From Vibrio mimicus CAIM 602 (lineage in GTDB: Bacteria > Pseudomonadota > Gammaproteobacteria > Enterobacterales > Vibrionaceae), in assembly GCF_000338875.1 (NCBI RefSeq), contig NZ_AOMO01000048.1:1-53807 (forward strand): a stretch of DNA of 53,807 nucleotides, written 5' to 3'. The notes beneath the pieces are model-generated. The model was not told the DNA's origin. It worked only from the letters and a program-made list of their open reading frames with translations, and searched no databases. The number at the start of each line of letters is the position of its first letter. Within the stretch, counting starts at the first letter, position 1. The position numbers and the translations under genes were made by a program. This document shows positions 8,266 to 17,469 of this stretch, one piece after another.

Positions 8266-9786
8266 TTATTTACCCAGAGTTGGCACCCGATGTAGATCGT
8301 GAGCGATACAAACGTTCTTAGTTTCCATGTAGAAATCAAAGCTCCAGTCACCGCCATCGCGACCGATACCGGACATCTTCACGCCACCAAATGGTGAAGG
8401 CAGGTTACGATTGTTTTCTGAGTTCACCCAGATCATGCCCGCTTCCACTTTGGTCGCCATGCGCATTGCTCGGCCTGTGTTGGAGGTCCAGATATAACCT
8501 GCCAAGCCGTAATCAGTTTCGTTAGCTATCTCTAGCGCCTCTTCTTCGCTGTCAAAACCAATACAGGTCAATACCGGACCGAAGATCTCTTCACGCGCAA
8601 TTCGCATCGTGTTATCTGCATCCGTAAATAGAGTCGGAGTTAGGTAGTTGCCTGCCCCTTTCTCTGGCAGTTTTCGACCACCCACTGCGATCGTTGCGCC
8701 ATCTTCTTCTGCGGCCTTCATGTAGCTCATTACCTTGTTGTAATGAGATTGATGAACCAATGGACCGACTTCCGTTTCTGGATCTAAAGGATGACCAACA
8801 CGTAATGCTTCAACGCGTTGTTTCAATGCTTCAATAAACTTCGGTTTGATGCCGTTTTGGATAAGCAGACGACTTGAACTGGTACAACGCTGTCCATTCA
8901 GGCTGTAGATCATAAATACAACCGCATCCAGTGCGCGTTCAAAGTCAGCATCATCAAAGACGATTACTGGATTCTTGCCACCTAGCTCAAAGTGCACACG
9001 TTTCAGTGTCGGTGCGCCCTGCGCTTGAATCATCGAACCTGTCACCGTTTCACCGACAAACGCTACCGCTTTGATCGCTTTGTGTTCTGTTAGTGTTTTT
9101 CCCGCCACCTCACCAAAACCGTTAACAAGATTCCAAACACCATCAGGTAGACCGGCTTCTTTGGCGCACTCAGCCAAAATCGCAGCGGTAAGTGGGCTAA
9201 ACTCAGCGGGTTTGTGAACGACGGTACAACCCGCCGCGAGTGCTGGTGCAATCTTCCACGTAGATAACATAAACGGCGTGTTCCACGGAGTAATCACCCC
9301 GACAGGACCAATTGGAGTGCGAATGGTGTAGTTGGTGTGCGTATCTTGATGCAGTGATAAACCGTTTTTCGCTTCAGGTGATTTGTCTGCAAAGAAACGG
9401 AAATTCGCAGCGCCTCGAATCGCAGCCTGACGCATAAAGCGTAGTGGCTGACCACAATCCATCGATTCAACCAGTGCAATCTCTTCCGCACGTTGCTCAA
9501 TCTTGTCGGCAAGCTTATGTAAGATCTTCTTACGCTCTGAACCCGACATTGCTGCCCATGCGGGAAACGCTTGTTGCGCGGCTTGGCACGCTGCGTCTAC
9601 ATCTTCGGCCGTTCCTTTTACCACTTTACCGAGCGAGGTATTGTCGGTCGGCGTGAGATTATCGAAGGTTTCGCCTTTTGAGCCCAACGTCCACTCACCA
9701 TGAATAAAGTGGCCAAGTGTGTTATCACGAAAACGCGCTAGGTATCGCTGCGCAGTCGCTAAGTTCTGTTCAAGCTGTTGAGTCAT
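8266..9786 (-). CDS. hpaE: HpaE, 5-carboxymethyl-2-hydroxymuconate semialdehyde dehydrogenase
   Basis: A 506-aa NAD-dependent aldehyde dehydrogenase that oxidises the ring-cleavage semialdehyde. Visible features are [19 protein letters not shown], the FVGETVTG cofactor loop, [14 protein letters not shown] with the general base, and GQRCTSSSR with the catalytic cysteine. The N-terminal extension before FIHGEW and the length are those of HpaE. AAGGAAG lies 6 bases before the ATG. It follows hpaG2 by 9 bases in the operon. Placement between hpaG2 and hpaF supports this substrate over a generic aldehyde. Confidence 0.93.
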   Translation of the reverse strand: MTQQLEQNLATAQRYLARFRDNTLGHFIHGEWTLGSKGETFDNLTPTDNTSLGKVVKGTAEDVDAACQAAQQAFPAWAAMSGSERKKILHKLADKIEQRAEEIALVESMDCGQPLRFMRQAAIRGAANFRFFADKSPEAKNGLSLHQDTHTNYTIRTPIGPVGVITPWNTPFMLSTWKIAPALAAGCTVVHKPAEFSPLTAAILAECAKEAGLPDGVWNLVNGFGEVAGKTLTEHKAIKAVAFVGETVTGSMIQAQGAPTLKRVHFELGGKNPVIVFDDADFERALDAVVFMIYSLNGQRCTSSSRLLIQNGIKPKFIEALKQRVEALRVGHPLDPETEVGPLVHQSHYNKVMSYMKAAEEDGATIAVGGRKLPEKGAGNYLTPTLFTDADNTMRIAREEIFGPVLTCIGFDSEEEALEIANETDYGLAGYIWTSNTGRAMRMATKVEAGMIWVNSENNRNLPSPFGGVKMSGIGRDGGDWSFDFYMETKNVCIAHDLHRVPTLGK

Positions 9787-9795
9787 GTCACTTCC

Positions 9796-10574
9796 TTACT
9801 GTTCTACTGTACGGCGCGCGTAAAAGTCATCTTCCGATAACACTGGATTTTCAAGGCTACCAACCCCTTCGATGGTGCAGCGCACAACATCACCCGGTTG
9901 GATGTCTTTAAGACCTTTGGGTGTGCCGGTCGCAATCAAATCGCCCGGTTTCAAGGTCATAAAGCTACTGAGATACTCGATCAAAAACGGCACATCGAAA
10001 ATCATGTCTGATGTATTGCCTGTTGAGTCAGTTCACCATTAACATGAGTGGTTAACGCAAGATTGTTAATGTCTTCAATGTCATCACGATCGACAATCCA
10101 AGGTCCGATTGGACACAAAGAATCACGGCTCTTCACACGCAGATTGGGACGGTAGTAATTTTCTAGATAATCTCGAATCGCGTAGTCATTACAGATAGTG
10201 AAACCTTGGATGTATTCCATCGCCTGTTCACGTTTAACGTTGCGCGCTTCTTTACCCACTACCGCTACCAATTCACATTCATAGTGCATGAACTCAATAT
10301 CATTCGGACGGTATGACGGTTGCTGGTGCGCAGTCAGCGTGTTGGCTCCTTTCAGAAACACAAGTGGCTCTTTTGGTGGCTCAAACGCCAGTTCAGAAGC
10401 GTGATCTGCGTAGTTCAAACCCAGCGCGAAAATGGTTCCTGGATTTTCTATAGGTGATAACCAAGTAAATTGACCTGATGGAATCGTGTGCCCATCCGCG
10501 GTTATCGCATGGTCACCATCGCCAATTGTAACGGACAGCACATCTCCCAAATATTCAATACGTGCGCGTTTCAT
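9796..10574 (-). pseudogene. hpaG: HpaG2, 4-HPA isomerase/decarboxylase C-terminal-type subunit, frameshifted
   Basis: A fumarylacetoacetate-hydrolase-fold subunit of the HpaG isomerase/decarboxylase. The first frame (MKRARIEYLGDVLSV to ELTQQAIHQT) stops at TGA near 10002. The next frame continues MIFDVPFLIEYLSSFMTLKP to the stop at 9796. A missing G near 10020 (AGGCAA where AGGGCAA is expected) restores the family sequence QQGNTSDMIFDVPF and a protein of about 259 aa. Metal ligands are visible in YECELVAVVG (Glu-x-Glu) and NDYAIRD (Asp). The start ATG overlaps the hpaG1 stop (ATGA) and has GGAG upstream. Probably intact in the living strain if the indel is a sequencing error. Confidence 0.88.
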
Positions 10575-11218
10575 GCTGCCTCTCCTTTTACTTGATCCTT
10601 TAACGTTACTGACTCACCAAGCTGAGAGAGCACCACATCACCCAGCGCGACTTTAGCTCTTTCTCCTGCAAAACCAATCGCAATCACATCACCTTTTTCG
10701 AGTGTCATGATGTGTGAAATCAACTCAATCAGCTCTTCTGCTGAACGTTCAAGGCGCGATAACGGCAGAGATTGTGCCAGTCTGTCATTGATATAAGTGG
10801 TCACCGTCTGTTGCGATAAATCACCAATATCAGACACCATGACCGCTTGGCTGAGTGTTGCCGAGTTGTCCAGACACTTACCCTTAATATCCGGGCGGTA
10901 GTAGCTGGTTTCTGGCAGAGAAAAATCATGCAGCAGAGCAATGCCGGCCACATAATCCAATGCAGATTGAGCCTTCACTCGGCAACAACGTTCACCCATA
11001 ATCAGTGCGACGCTTGCTCCAACCACCAACTCTTCTCCTTTTGGATACACGATCGGCTGCTGGTTCTGATTCCATGTGTTATGAGGTTTAAAATAGAGCA
11101 CTGGTTGAGTCGGTAACGCTTTATATGGCGTTTGCTCAAAGGTGGCCTGCATTTGCTGCAACTGCTCGGCATCATTTAACGCCACGCACACCACTTTTCC
11201 TTGTAGTTGTGTATTCAT
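10571..11218 (-). CDS. hpaG: HpaG1, 4-HPA isomerase/decarboxylase N-terminal-type subunit
   Basis: A 215-aa fumarylacetoacetate-hydrolase-like subunit. In E. coli HpaG is one fused protein; here the halves are two genes overlapping by 4 bases, so translational coupling is likely. The open frame starts at 11347, but the first 43 codons lie inside hpaI and look unlike the family, so the start is the ATG at 11218 (MNTQLQGKVVCVALND), although its ribosome site is weak. At the position of the Glu-x-Glu metal ligands of HpaG2, this copy reads VGASVALIMG without acidic residues, so this half probably lacks that metal site. It follows hpaI by 31 bases. Confidence 0.87.
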   Translation of the reverse strand: MNTQLQGKVVCVALNDAEQLQQMQATFEQTPYKALPTQPVLYFKPHNTWNQNQQPIVYPKGEELVVGASVALIMGERCCRVKAQSALDYVAGIALLHDFSLPETSYYRPDIKGKCLDNSATLSQAVMVSDIGDLSQQTVTTYINDRLAQSLPLSRLERSAEELIELISHIMTLEKGDVIAIGFAGERAKVALGDVVLSQLGESVTLKDQVKGEAA

Positions 11219-11249
11219 TCTTTGTTCTCTAGTTTCTGACTCTACAAAA

Positions 11250-12053
11250 TTAATAAACGTTGTTAATGAGTTTGTTCGAGCTGGATGACGGCTGCTTGAG
11301 TGACTGCGCGAGAGACTCAGCGCTCGTTCTAAGCAACAAGGTATCAATACCTGCTCCGATGAACTTCACTCCACGCTTGGCATATCGTTGTGCTTGCACC
11401 GGATCTAGGCTCAGAATCCCGACTGCTTTACCGTGGGCTTGAATCACTTCAATCGCGTGGTCAATCGCCGCTACCACTTCTGGGTGCGATGGATTACCGA
11501 TATGCCCCATCGAACCAGATAAATCCGAAGGACCAATAAAGATGCCATCCACGCCTTCTACCGCAGCAATCTCTTCAATGTTGTCTATCGCTTGTTGTGT
11601 TTCAACTTGCAACAGCACACTAATTTGGTCGTTAGCTTGGTGCAGATAATTGGGAATTCGATTCCACTGCGATGCACGAGCCAACGCAGCCCCGATGCCA
11701 CGCTCCCCGATTGGAGGGTAATAAGCCGCACGAACTGCCTGCTCGGCTTGTTGCTTGGTATTGATCATCGGCAACAGTAGAGTTTGCGCGCCAATATCTA
11801 ATAAGCGTTTGATCAGCGTTGGATTCGCTTCTTCAGCACGCACAATCGGAGAAGCCGAATGTGGCGCAAGCGCCTGTAGATGCAGTTTGATGCTGGTTAA
11901 ATCGAAAGAAGCGTGTTCACCATCAATCAATACCCAGTCAAAACCCGCACTGCCGCAAATTTCAGCACAACTGGTGTCGGGAAGCCCCAACCACAATCCC
12001 CAGAGAGTTTGAGGTTGTTTAAGCTGCTGTTTAAATCGGTTGATTGGTAACAT
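11250..12053 (-). CDS. hpaI: HpaI, 4-hydroxy-2-oxoheptane-1,7-dioate aldolase
   Basis: A 267-aa class II pyruvate-dependent aldolase (HpcH/HpaI family) that cleaves the hydrated C7 acid to pyruvate and succinate semialdehyde. Typical motifs are LWGLWLGLPD, DWVLIDGEHASFD, the GAQTLLLPMI strand, YPPIGERGIG, LVQVETQ-like LLQVETQ with a metal Glu, and GVDGIFIGPSDLSGSMGHIG with a metal Asp. The frame opens at a GTG at 12059, but the ATG at 12053 has TTAGGAG 5 bases upstream and is preferred. It is 8 bases after hpaH in the same operon. The C-terminus after about residue 250 is Ser-rich and divergent. Confidence 0.94.
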   Translation of the reverse strand: MLPINRFKQQLKQPQTLWGLWLGLPDTSCAEICGSAGFDWVLIDGEHASFDLTSIKLHLQALAPHSASPIVRAEEANPTLIKRLLDIGAQTLLLPMINTKQQAEQAVRAAYYPPIGERGIGAALARASQWNRIPNYLHQANDQISVLLQVETQQAIDNIEEIAAVEGVDGIFIGPSDLSGSMGHIGNPSHPEVVAAIDHAIEVIQAHGKAVGILSLDPVQAQRYAKRGVKFIGAGIDTLLLRTSAESLAQSLKQPSSSSNKLINNVY

Positions 12054-12061
12054 AGGCACTC

Positions 12062-12865
12062 CTAAACAAAGCTCACTGAGATGCCGCCAAGTGGACCAAA
12101 GTCGGCGTGGATTGTGTCGCCCGCTTTAACAGCGACGGGTCTTGTGAATGAACCAGCCAAAATCACTTGCCCCGGCTCAAGTGAAACACCATGTGGCGCA
12201 AAACGTTTGCATACCCAACAGATACCGTTAGCAGGATGACCTAGTACGCCAGCCGCCAAACCTGTCTCTTCAATTCGGCCGTTGAGGTAAAGAATTGCCC
12301 CAGCCCAACGCAAATCAAACTCGGTGGGTTTTACTGGTCTACCACCTAAGATGATGCCGCCGTTCGCCGCATTATCCGCGATGGTGTCGAAGACTTTGCG
12401 TGTGTAACCCGTGTTCGGATCGGTACGATGGCAACGCGCCGCAATCAGTTCTAATGCGGGTACGACATAATCCGTCGCGTTGAGCACATCAAAAATAGTG
12501 ACATCGTCACCTTCAAGCTTATCTTTCAAGACAAAAGCGAGTTCCACTTCGATACGTGGATCCAGAAAATCATCCGCTTTGATTTGTGCGCCATCAGGGA
12601 AGAACATATCGTCAAGCAGCACACCGTAATCTGGTTGATCAATATTGACTGCCATCTGCATAGCACGAGACGTTAAGCCGATTTTATAACCCTTAACTTG
12701 AGCTCCTTCGCTTACCTTGCGCCCTACCCATTCGCTCTGAATTTGGTAGGCATCATCCATTGTCATTTCTGGGTACTGCAACGTGAGCGCAGAGATTTGC
12801 TCACGCTGTTTCTCCGCGTGGTACAGCCATTCAGCCGCGTCTTGCAACTGCTCCTTTGTTAACAT
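12062..12865 (-). CDS. hpaH: HpaH, 2-oxohept-3-ene-1,7-dioate hydratase
   Basis: A 267-aa hydratase of the fumarylacetoacetate-hydrolase-like fold that adds water to the oxo-heptene dioate before HpaI. Visible are YKIGLTSRAMQMAVNIDQPD, the metal-binding DPRIEVELAFVLKD, and the C-terminal FGPLGGISVSFV. AAGGAA lies 6 bases before the ATG. It is the first gene of the long minus-strand operon that runs to gabD, so its promoter should lie in the 476-bp divergent region shared with the TRAP transporter operon. Confidence 0.94.
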   Translation of the reverse strand: MLTKEQLQDAAEWLYHAEKQREQISALTLQYPEMTMDDAYQIQSEWVGRKVSEGAQVKGYKIGLTSRAMQMAVNIDQPDYGVLLDDMFFPDGAQIKADDFLDPRIEVELAFVLKDKLEGDDVTIFDVLNATDYVVPALELIAARCHRTDPNTGYTRKVFDTIADNAANGGIILGGRPVKPTEFDLRWAGAILYLNGRIEETGLAAGVLGHPANGICWVCKRFAPHGVSLEPGQVILAGSFTRPVAVKAGDTIHADFGPLGGISVSFV

Positions 12866-13341
12866 TCTGTATTCCTTTTTCTATATCGCCCAAGATTTAG
12901 TACTGCGACTTGCTCATTCTGAACACTGCAAGGGGAGCTATTTACTGGTCATTTTGATTAACATGTTAAATACTTTATTTAAGATATTAAGTAATGTCTA
13001 GCTTTAATTGAAAAGTCGTTAAATCTTAAATATCAAAAGGTTATCTGTTTCTTTCTTTTATTTGTGAAAATTAAAATTTTTAATTACATGAAATATGCAG
13101 ATTGAATCACGTTATTGAGTGTTTTAAAGAGGCTTTTCGGAACGGTCGCAGCCAAGCAGATGAGATAAACCAGTAAATACTTTTCCATAAATTGATCTAA
13201 TTAACACATTAAGAACATTTGACTCGTTTCGTTAACATTCCCTGTTTGTGTTTACCTTTGTTTAGTTAATATATTAATTAAACAATAATGACTCACCCAG
13301 TGAGCAACCCTACTTAACGTGAACGAAAAAGGATTAGCGTC
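12866..13341. promoter_or_regulatory. Divergent promoter region between hpaH operon and TRAP operon
   Basis: A 476-bp AT-rich gap without a convincing ORF. It holds three matches to TTAA-N4-TTAA: TTAACATGTTAA (12958-12969, palindromic, 93 bp from hpaH), TTAACACATTAA (13201-13212) and TTAATATATTAA (13266-13277, palindromic, 65 bp from dctP). Such short inverted repeats suit a dimeric MarR-family repressor such as HpaR controlling both promoters. In AT-rich DNA some would occur by chance, and I do not recall a firm HpaR consensus to test against. Confidence 0.5.
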
Positions 13342-14367
13342 ATGCGAATAAATAAAATTGCTTCAATTGCTGCTTCTACACTCTTGCTAATAAGCTCTAT
13401 GTCAGCACATGCGGAACCAGAAAAAATCATCAAGGTCAGCACTTGGGGATCACCAAACCATGGCATCAACAGCGTCGTATGGCCAACTTGGGGTCAATGG
13501 ATTGAAGAAGCGACCGAAGGGCGTGTAGGCCTAAAAGTTGAGTACGACCTTGCCCCTCCCCACACCCAAATTGATGTCGTTACCGATGGTGTTGGTGATG
13601 TCACTTGGATTTTTCATGGCCATAAAGCCGGCCGTTTCCAATTAACCCAGCTTCCTGAAATTCCTACCTTTGTCGAAGGCAGCAGCTCAGAGTTGATGTC
13701 AATGGCGTACTGGCGCACTTACGAAAAATACCTGAAGAACGGTCTCGAACATCGCGGAGTTGAAGTGATGGGATTAAGTGTTCATGGACCAGGTCAACTT
13801 ATCACTAAAAATCCAGTGAATTCGCTCAAAGACATTGAAGGTAAAAAGATCCGTGTTGGAGGTGGAGTTATCTCGATACTGGCAAAAGACATGAAAGTTA
13901 CGCCCGTATTTATTCCGACCAACAAAGTTTACGAATCTCTATCACAAGGTGTTGTAGAAGGCGCATATTTGCCTTTTGAAGCACTCAGTTCATTCCGTTT
14001 AGCCGAAGTAGCAAACAACACCCTTGTCATCCCCGGTGGTCTATATCGCGGCAGCTTTGCCATCATTATGAACCGCGACACCTTTGCAGGTCTCTCAAAG
14101 AAAGACCAAGAAGCTATTCGTTCCGTATCAGGGGAAAAGCTATCTCGTTTGTTTGGGCAGATGTGGGATAACGCAGACCAAAGCGCTTATCAAGAAGCTC
14201 TACAAGCTGGGCATATCTTTACTCCTGCCACTCCAGAGATGATCGTTCAGTTAAAACGTGCCAGCGAGCCTCTCATTCAAGATTGGTACAAAATTGCTGA
14301 GAAACGCAAAGTGAATGGTCCCGAGGCTTATCAATTCTTCAGCGAACAGCTAACGAAAGGAATGTAA
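13342..14367 (+). CDS. TRAP transporter substrate-binding protein (DctP type)
   Basis: A 341-aa periplasmic solute receptor for a tripartite ATP-independent transporter. It starts with a signal peptide (MRINKIASIAASTLLLISSM, cleavage likely after AHA near residue 24). The mature part shows the DctP family pattern, including LKDIEGKKIRVGG, the conserved NKVYESLSQGVVEGAY region and MNRDTFAGLSKKDQEAI. AAGGA lies 8 bases before the ATG. It heads an operon with DctQ and DctM and hpaR follows. Location beside the hpa genes suggests that the ligand is 4-HPA or a related aromatic acid, which is inference. Confidence 0.92.
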   Translation: MRINKIASIAASTLLLISSMSAHAEPEKIIKVSTWGSPNHGINSVVWPTWGQWIEEATEGRVGLKVEYDLAPPHTQIDVVTDGVGDVTWIFHGHKAGRFQLTQLPEIPTFVEGSSSELMSMAYWRTYEKYLKNGLEHRGVEVMGLSVHGPGQLITKNPVNSLKDIEGKKIRVGGGVISILAKDMKVTPVFIPTNKVYESLSQGVVEGAYLPFEALSSFRLAEVANNTLVIPGGLYRGSFAIIMNRDTFAGLSKKDQEAIRSVSGEKLSRLFGQMWDNADQSAYQEALQAGHIFTPATPEMIVQLKRASEPLIQDWYKIAEKRKVNGPEAYQFFSEQLTKGM

Positions 14368-14371
14368 CACG

Positions 14372-14899
14372 ATGTCAGGTTTTCGTTTTTCTAAAGCCAT
14401 CGAGCGAGGGCTTGGCTCCCTCGCTGCTTTGAGCTTATTCCTGATGATGGTCGTCACTTTTATTGATGTGATGTCACGAAACATGTTGAATGCGCCCATT
14501 CTTGGAGCAACAGAAATGATCGAAGTCTTGCTCGCCATCATGGTTTTTATGGCATTTCCATTAGTGTCATGGCAGGAAGAGAACATCTGCGTTGATTTAC
14601 TTGATAACTACTTCCCAAACAAGTGGATTGGTTTGCGCCAGATCATCATCAATCTCATTTGTGCTTGTTCGTTGATATTGGTCGCGATCACCAACTGGAA
14701 ACTCGCTGAACGTTCTCTCGAATACGAAGAAGTCACCGAGATCCTAGAACTACCCCTTGGTTATGTCACTTACCTGATTTCAATCACTGGCTTTATCGGG
14801 GGCGCCTTAACTCTATTCAATGCCATTCGATACGCTAAAGAGATGTTCATCGGGAATCCTTCCGTATCCAAAGTCAGCATTGAAGGCAAGGAGGCCTAA
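14372..14899 (+). CDS. TRAP transporter small permease (DctQ type)
   Basis: A 175-aa protein with four hydrophobic segments (about residues 15-38, 50-70, 90-112 and 128-150), as usual for DctQ subunits. The motif VTFIDVMSRNMLNAPILGATE in the first loop, quoted here only in outline, is the conserved DctQ region with the invariant Arg-Asn. It begins 4 bases after dctP and its stop abuts the dctM start, so the three genes are one transcript. The subunit forms the integral membrane complex with DctM. Confidence 0.9.
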   Translation: MSGFRFSKAIERGLGSLAALSLFLMMVVTFIDVMSRNMLNAPILGATEMIEVLLAIMVFMAFPLVSWQEENICVDLLDNYFPNKWIGLRQIIINLICACSLILVAITNWKLAERSLEYEEVTEILELPLGYVTYLISITGFIGGALTLFNAIRYAKEMFIGNPSVSKVSIEGKEA

Positions 14900-16198
14900 A
14901 TGATTGAATCTATTATTGGATTTTCCGTGCTGATTACGCTGATTTTGCTGCGCTTACCTTTGGCCTTTGCCATGGGTGTGATCGGGTTTATCGGCTTTTG
15001 GTACATCAATGATTACAACTGGTCGGCGGCTATGTCGATGGCTGCAAGACGCATTATTGACACGGGGCAAGACTATGGACTTTCAGTTATTCCGCTGTTT
15101 ATTTTGATGGGCAACTTCGTCACGAAAGCAGGAATATCCAGCGAGTTATACAAAGCGTGTAATGCCTTTGTTGGCCATCGTCGTGGTGGTCTCTCAATGT
15201 CAACCATCCTCGCTTGCGGCGGTTTCTCTGCAATTTGCGGATCTAGCCTTGCCACTTCCGCTACCATGTCCAAAGTTGCTATGCCCCCCATGCGTAAATA
15301 TGGCTATTCTGATGGGCTTGCATCAGCCTCTATCGCAGCGGGCGGTACATTGGGAATTTTGATTCCCCCCAGCGTGATGTTGGTAATTTATGGTCTGTTA
15401 ACCGAAACCAGTATTCGCGAGCTCTTTGCCGCAGGCTTTTTACCCGGTGTGCTCGGCATCGTGCTTTATCTCCTCGCCGTACAATGGGTCGTATACCGTA
15501 AGCCTGAAAGTGCACCACCGGGTGATCGAGTAGGTTGGAAAGAGCGCATGCTGGCACTGAAAGGCATCTTCTCCACATTATTGCTCTTTGTGATTGTGAT
15601 GGGCGGTATCTACATTGGTGCTTTTACACCAACCGAAGCGGCAGGCATTGGGGCTTGTGGTGCTTTTGCGTTAGCGGCAATGCGTGGCACGCTAAATTAC
15701 ACTGTACTGCGAGAAATCCTCATCGATACCGCAAAAACGTCTGCTTCATTATTTGCTGTTGTGATTTCGGCGCTGATCTTATCTAACTTCGTTAATCGCG
15801 CAGGTTTGCCAACCGCTCTGGTAGAGCTAATCCAAACCGCCAATGTGACACCCATGATGGCGCTAGGCATTATTTTGCTGATCTACATTATTCTGGGTTG
15901 TGTATTTGAAAGCATGTCGATGATGTTGTTAACTGTACCCATTTTCTACCCTGTCATTGTCGAACTTGGCTTTGACCCTCTCTGGTTTGGCATTATTGTT
16001 GTTGTGGTAACAGAAATCAGTTTGATCACGCCACCGGTAGGACTTAACGTGTTTGTTCTTTCTGGACTGATTAAGGACATCAACACAGCCACTATCTTTA
16101 GGGGGATTTTTCCATTTTGGGTTGCCGATATGGTGCGACTAGCATTCATTGTGCTGGTACCAGCAATCGCACTCTACCTCCCCAATCTGCTTTATTGA
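14900..16198 (+). CDS. TRAP transporter large permease (DctM type)
   Basis: A 432-aa inner-membrane protein with about twelve hydrophobic segments, the ion-coupled channel subunit of the TRAP transporter. Conserved elements include SVIPLFILMGNFVTKAGIS, CGGFSAICGSSLATSAT, GTLGILIPPSVMLVIYG, GAFTPTEAAGIGA and TPPVGLNVFVLSG. These glycine/proline-rich re-entrant motifs are typical of DctM. A GGAGG ribosome site lies within the end of dctQ. A hairpin terminator follows 10 bases after the stop. Confidence 0.95.
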   Translation: MIESIIGFSVLITLILLRLPLAFAMGVIGFIGFWYINDYNWSAAMSMAARRIIDTGQDYGLSVIPLFILMGNFVTKAGISSELYKACNAFVGHRRGGLSMSTILACGGFSAICGSSLATSATMSKVAMPPMRKYGYSDGLASASIAAGGTLGILIPPSVMLVIYGLLTETSIRELFAAGFLPGVLGIVLYLLAVQWVVYRKPESAPPGDRVGWKERMLALKGIFSTLLLFVIVMGGIYIGAFTPTEAAGIGACGAFALAAMRGTLNYTVLREILIDTAKTSASLFAVVISALILSNFVNRAGLPTALVELIQTANVTPMMALGIILLIYIILGCVFESMSMMLLTVPIFYPVIVELGFDPLWFGIIVVVVTEISLITPPVGLNVFVLSGLIKDINTATIFRGIFPFWVADMVRLAFIVLVPAIALYLPNLLY

Positions 16199-16207
16199 TG
16201 TTAGAAG

Positions 16208-16236
16208 GCTCTTTAACTGGTTAAAGAGCTTTTTTA
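16208..16236 (+). terminator. Terminator after the TRAP operon
   Basis: GCTCTTTAAC / GTTAAAGAGC forms a 10-bp stem followed by six T. The stem centre also reads TTAACTGGTTAA (16213-16224), a further match to the TTAA-N4-TTAA pattern of the hpaH/dctP region, so it could also bind the same repressor upstream of hpaR; that second role is speculative. Confidence 0.8.
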
Positions 16237-16363
16237 TTAAGTTAGACAAATACCGCCGCCATAACTATTAGACCGAGGTTATATCTTGTAATAGCATATG
16301 CGCATTGACGAATCCTATTATCCAGCGATGTTGGCTAAAAAGAGTATAAACAAGGATAGGTAC

Positions 16364-16789
16364 GTGACTAAATACGAAAATTCCCTGCCCCTTCAACTGC
16401 TTAAAGCACGTGATATTGCCATGCATTTCTTTCGCCCGATTCTGGCGGAAAATGAACTAACCGAACAACAATGGCGCATTTTAAGAGTGGTAGATACCAA
16501 AGGACCTATGGACTTATCTACCCTGTCAAAAGAGACATGCATCCTCAGCCCAAGTTTGACCGGGATCATTAGCCGTTTAGAAATACAAGGGCTTGTCACC
16601 AAACAGAAGTCTGCTCAGGATGGTCGCCAGTTCTACATCCATATGACAGAGAGAGCCACTGCGTTAGTTGAACAGCTAAGACCCCAGATTGAACAGCAAT
16701 ACGTAGCGTTAAAAGAAGCACTAGGCGATCGTAAATATCAGCAGTTATCAGAATTGCTCAACGAACTTATCGCCATTCAGTCTAAATAA
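16364..16789 (+). CDS. hpaR: HpaR, MarR-family repressor of homoprotocatechuate degradation
   Basis: A 141-aa winged-helix regulator. It matches E. coli HpaR from memory: LLKARDIAMHFFRPI, LTEQQWRILRVV, CILSPSLTGIISRLE (recognition helix) and the wing around KSAQDGRQFYIH. In enterobacteria HpaR represses the meta-cleavage operon and is relieved by pathway acids. The frame is open from an ATG at 16298, but the GTG at 16364 has AAGGATAGG 4-7 bases upstream and gives the family's usual N-terminus, while the ATG at 16298 has no clear ribosome site. It is downstream of and co-directional with the TRAP operon, separated by a terminator, so it probably has its own promoter. Confidence 0.9.
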   Translation: MTKYENSLPLQLLKARDIAMHFFRPILAENELTEQQWRILRVVDTKGPMDLSTLSKETCILSPSLTGIISRLEIQGLVTKQKSAQDGRQFYIHMTERATALVEQLRPQIEQQYVALKEALGDRKYQQLSELLNELIAIQSK

Positions 16790-16821
16790 AAAAACACCCA
16801 CAACATTGTGGGTGTTTTTTA
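16788..16821. terminator. Bidirectional terminator between hpaR and hpaC
   Basis: The inverted repeat ACACCCACAA / TTGTGGGTGT is flanked by an A tract on the left and a T tract on the right, so it can terminate both convergent genes. Confidence 0.9.
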
Positions 16822-16845
16822 TTGGATATTTAGCTAATCACTGCA

Positions 16846-17352
16846 TTAAGCAACTGCGGCAACGGCTTCATAAACTTCCACATTTTTGAACTTACGATCA
16901 AAGTAGATCAAACCATCTTTGTTGGTGGTGTGAATGGTATGTAGCTCAATAAAGAACACGGTGTGCGTTCCGACTTCCTGACAAGAGGCAATTTTGCCTT
17001 CCAATGTCGCTAGCGCACCATGCAAAACAGGAACCTGATCAGCATTGTTTTTCCAGCCTTCTAAGGCAAAACGCTCTTCCATTGCAAGGCCAGTCATTCC
17101 AGCAAAGTGCATAGACATTTCTTGGTGTTCACTGGCACAAACGTTAATGCACACATTGCCGTTTTGCTTAAAGATGGCATTAGATGCACTGTTGCGATTG
17201 ATACAAACCAGAACGGTCGCAGGGGAATCAGTGACCGAACAAACCGCCGTTGCAGTAATACCAACAGTACCGGCTTCGCCGCCTGTCGTAACAATATTCA
17301 CTGCAGCAGCAAGCTTAGACATTGCATCGCGAAAATCCTGTTGTAGAGACAT
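16846..17352 (-). CDS. hpaC: HpaC, flavin reductase component of 4-HPA 3-monooxygenase
   Basis: A 168-aa NADH:flavin oxidoreductase that supplies reduced flavin to the oxygenase. It matches E. coli HpaC from memory: FRDAMSKLAAAVNIVTT, GITATAVCSVTDSPATVLVC, NVCINVCASEHQEMSMHFAG and the GTHTVFFIEL strand. It is the short split-barrel reductase, not the larger C1 reductase that partners C2 in Acinetobacter. AAGGAA lies 7 bases before the ATG. It is transcribed alone, about 13.5 kb from the oxygenase gene, and an almost identical 16-bp motif lies upstream of both. Intact. Confidence 0.93.
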   Translation of the reverse strand: MSLQQDFRDAMSKLAAAVNIVTTGGEAGTVGITATAVCSVTDSPATVLVCINRNSASNAIFKQNGNVCINVCASEHQEMSMHFAGMTGLAMEERFALEGWKNNADQVPVLHGALATLEGKIASCQEVGTHTVFFIELHTIHTTNKDGLIYFDRKFKNVEVYEAVAAVA

Positions 17353-17469
17353 AGTAAATTCCTTATTTATGTTGAGTGCTGACTTATCGTTGTATTTATC
17401 TGTTCGCTTTGAAGCTGGGATAATAATGCAAAAAAGAAACTCAGGAATGAATAGACACTTGTGGTAATC

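Noticed and set aside
9444..9911. Overlapping plus-strand frames opposite hpaE and hpaG2
   Set aside because: Antisense shadows of recognised genes with no ribosome site.
10571..11347. Longer HpaG1 with a 43-residue N-terminal extension
   Set aside because: The extension lies inside the hpaI coding region and its Ser/Arg-rich sequence is unlike the family; the ATG at 11218 fits.
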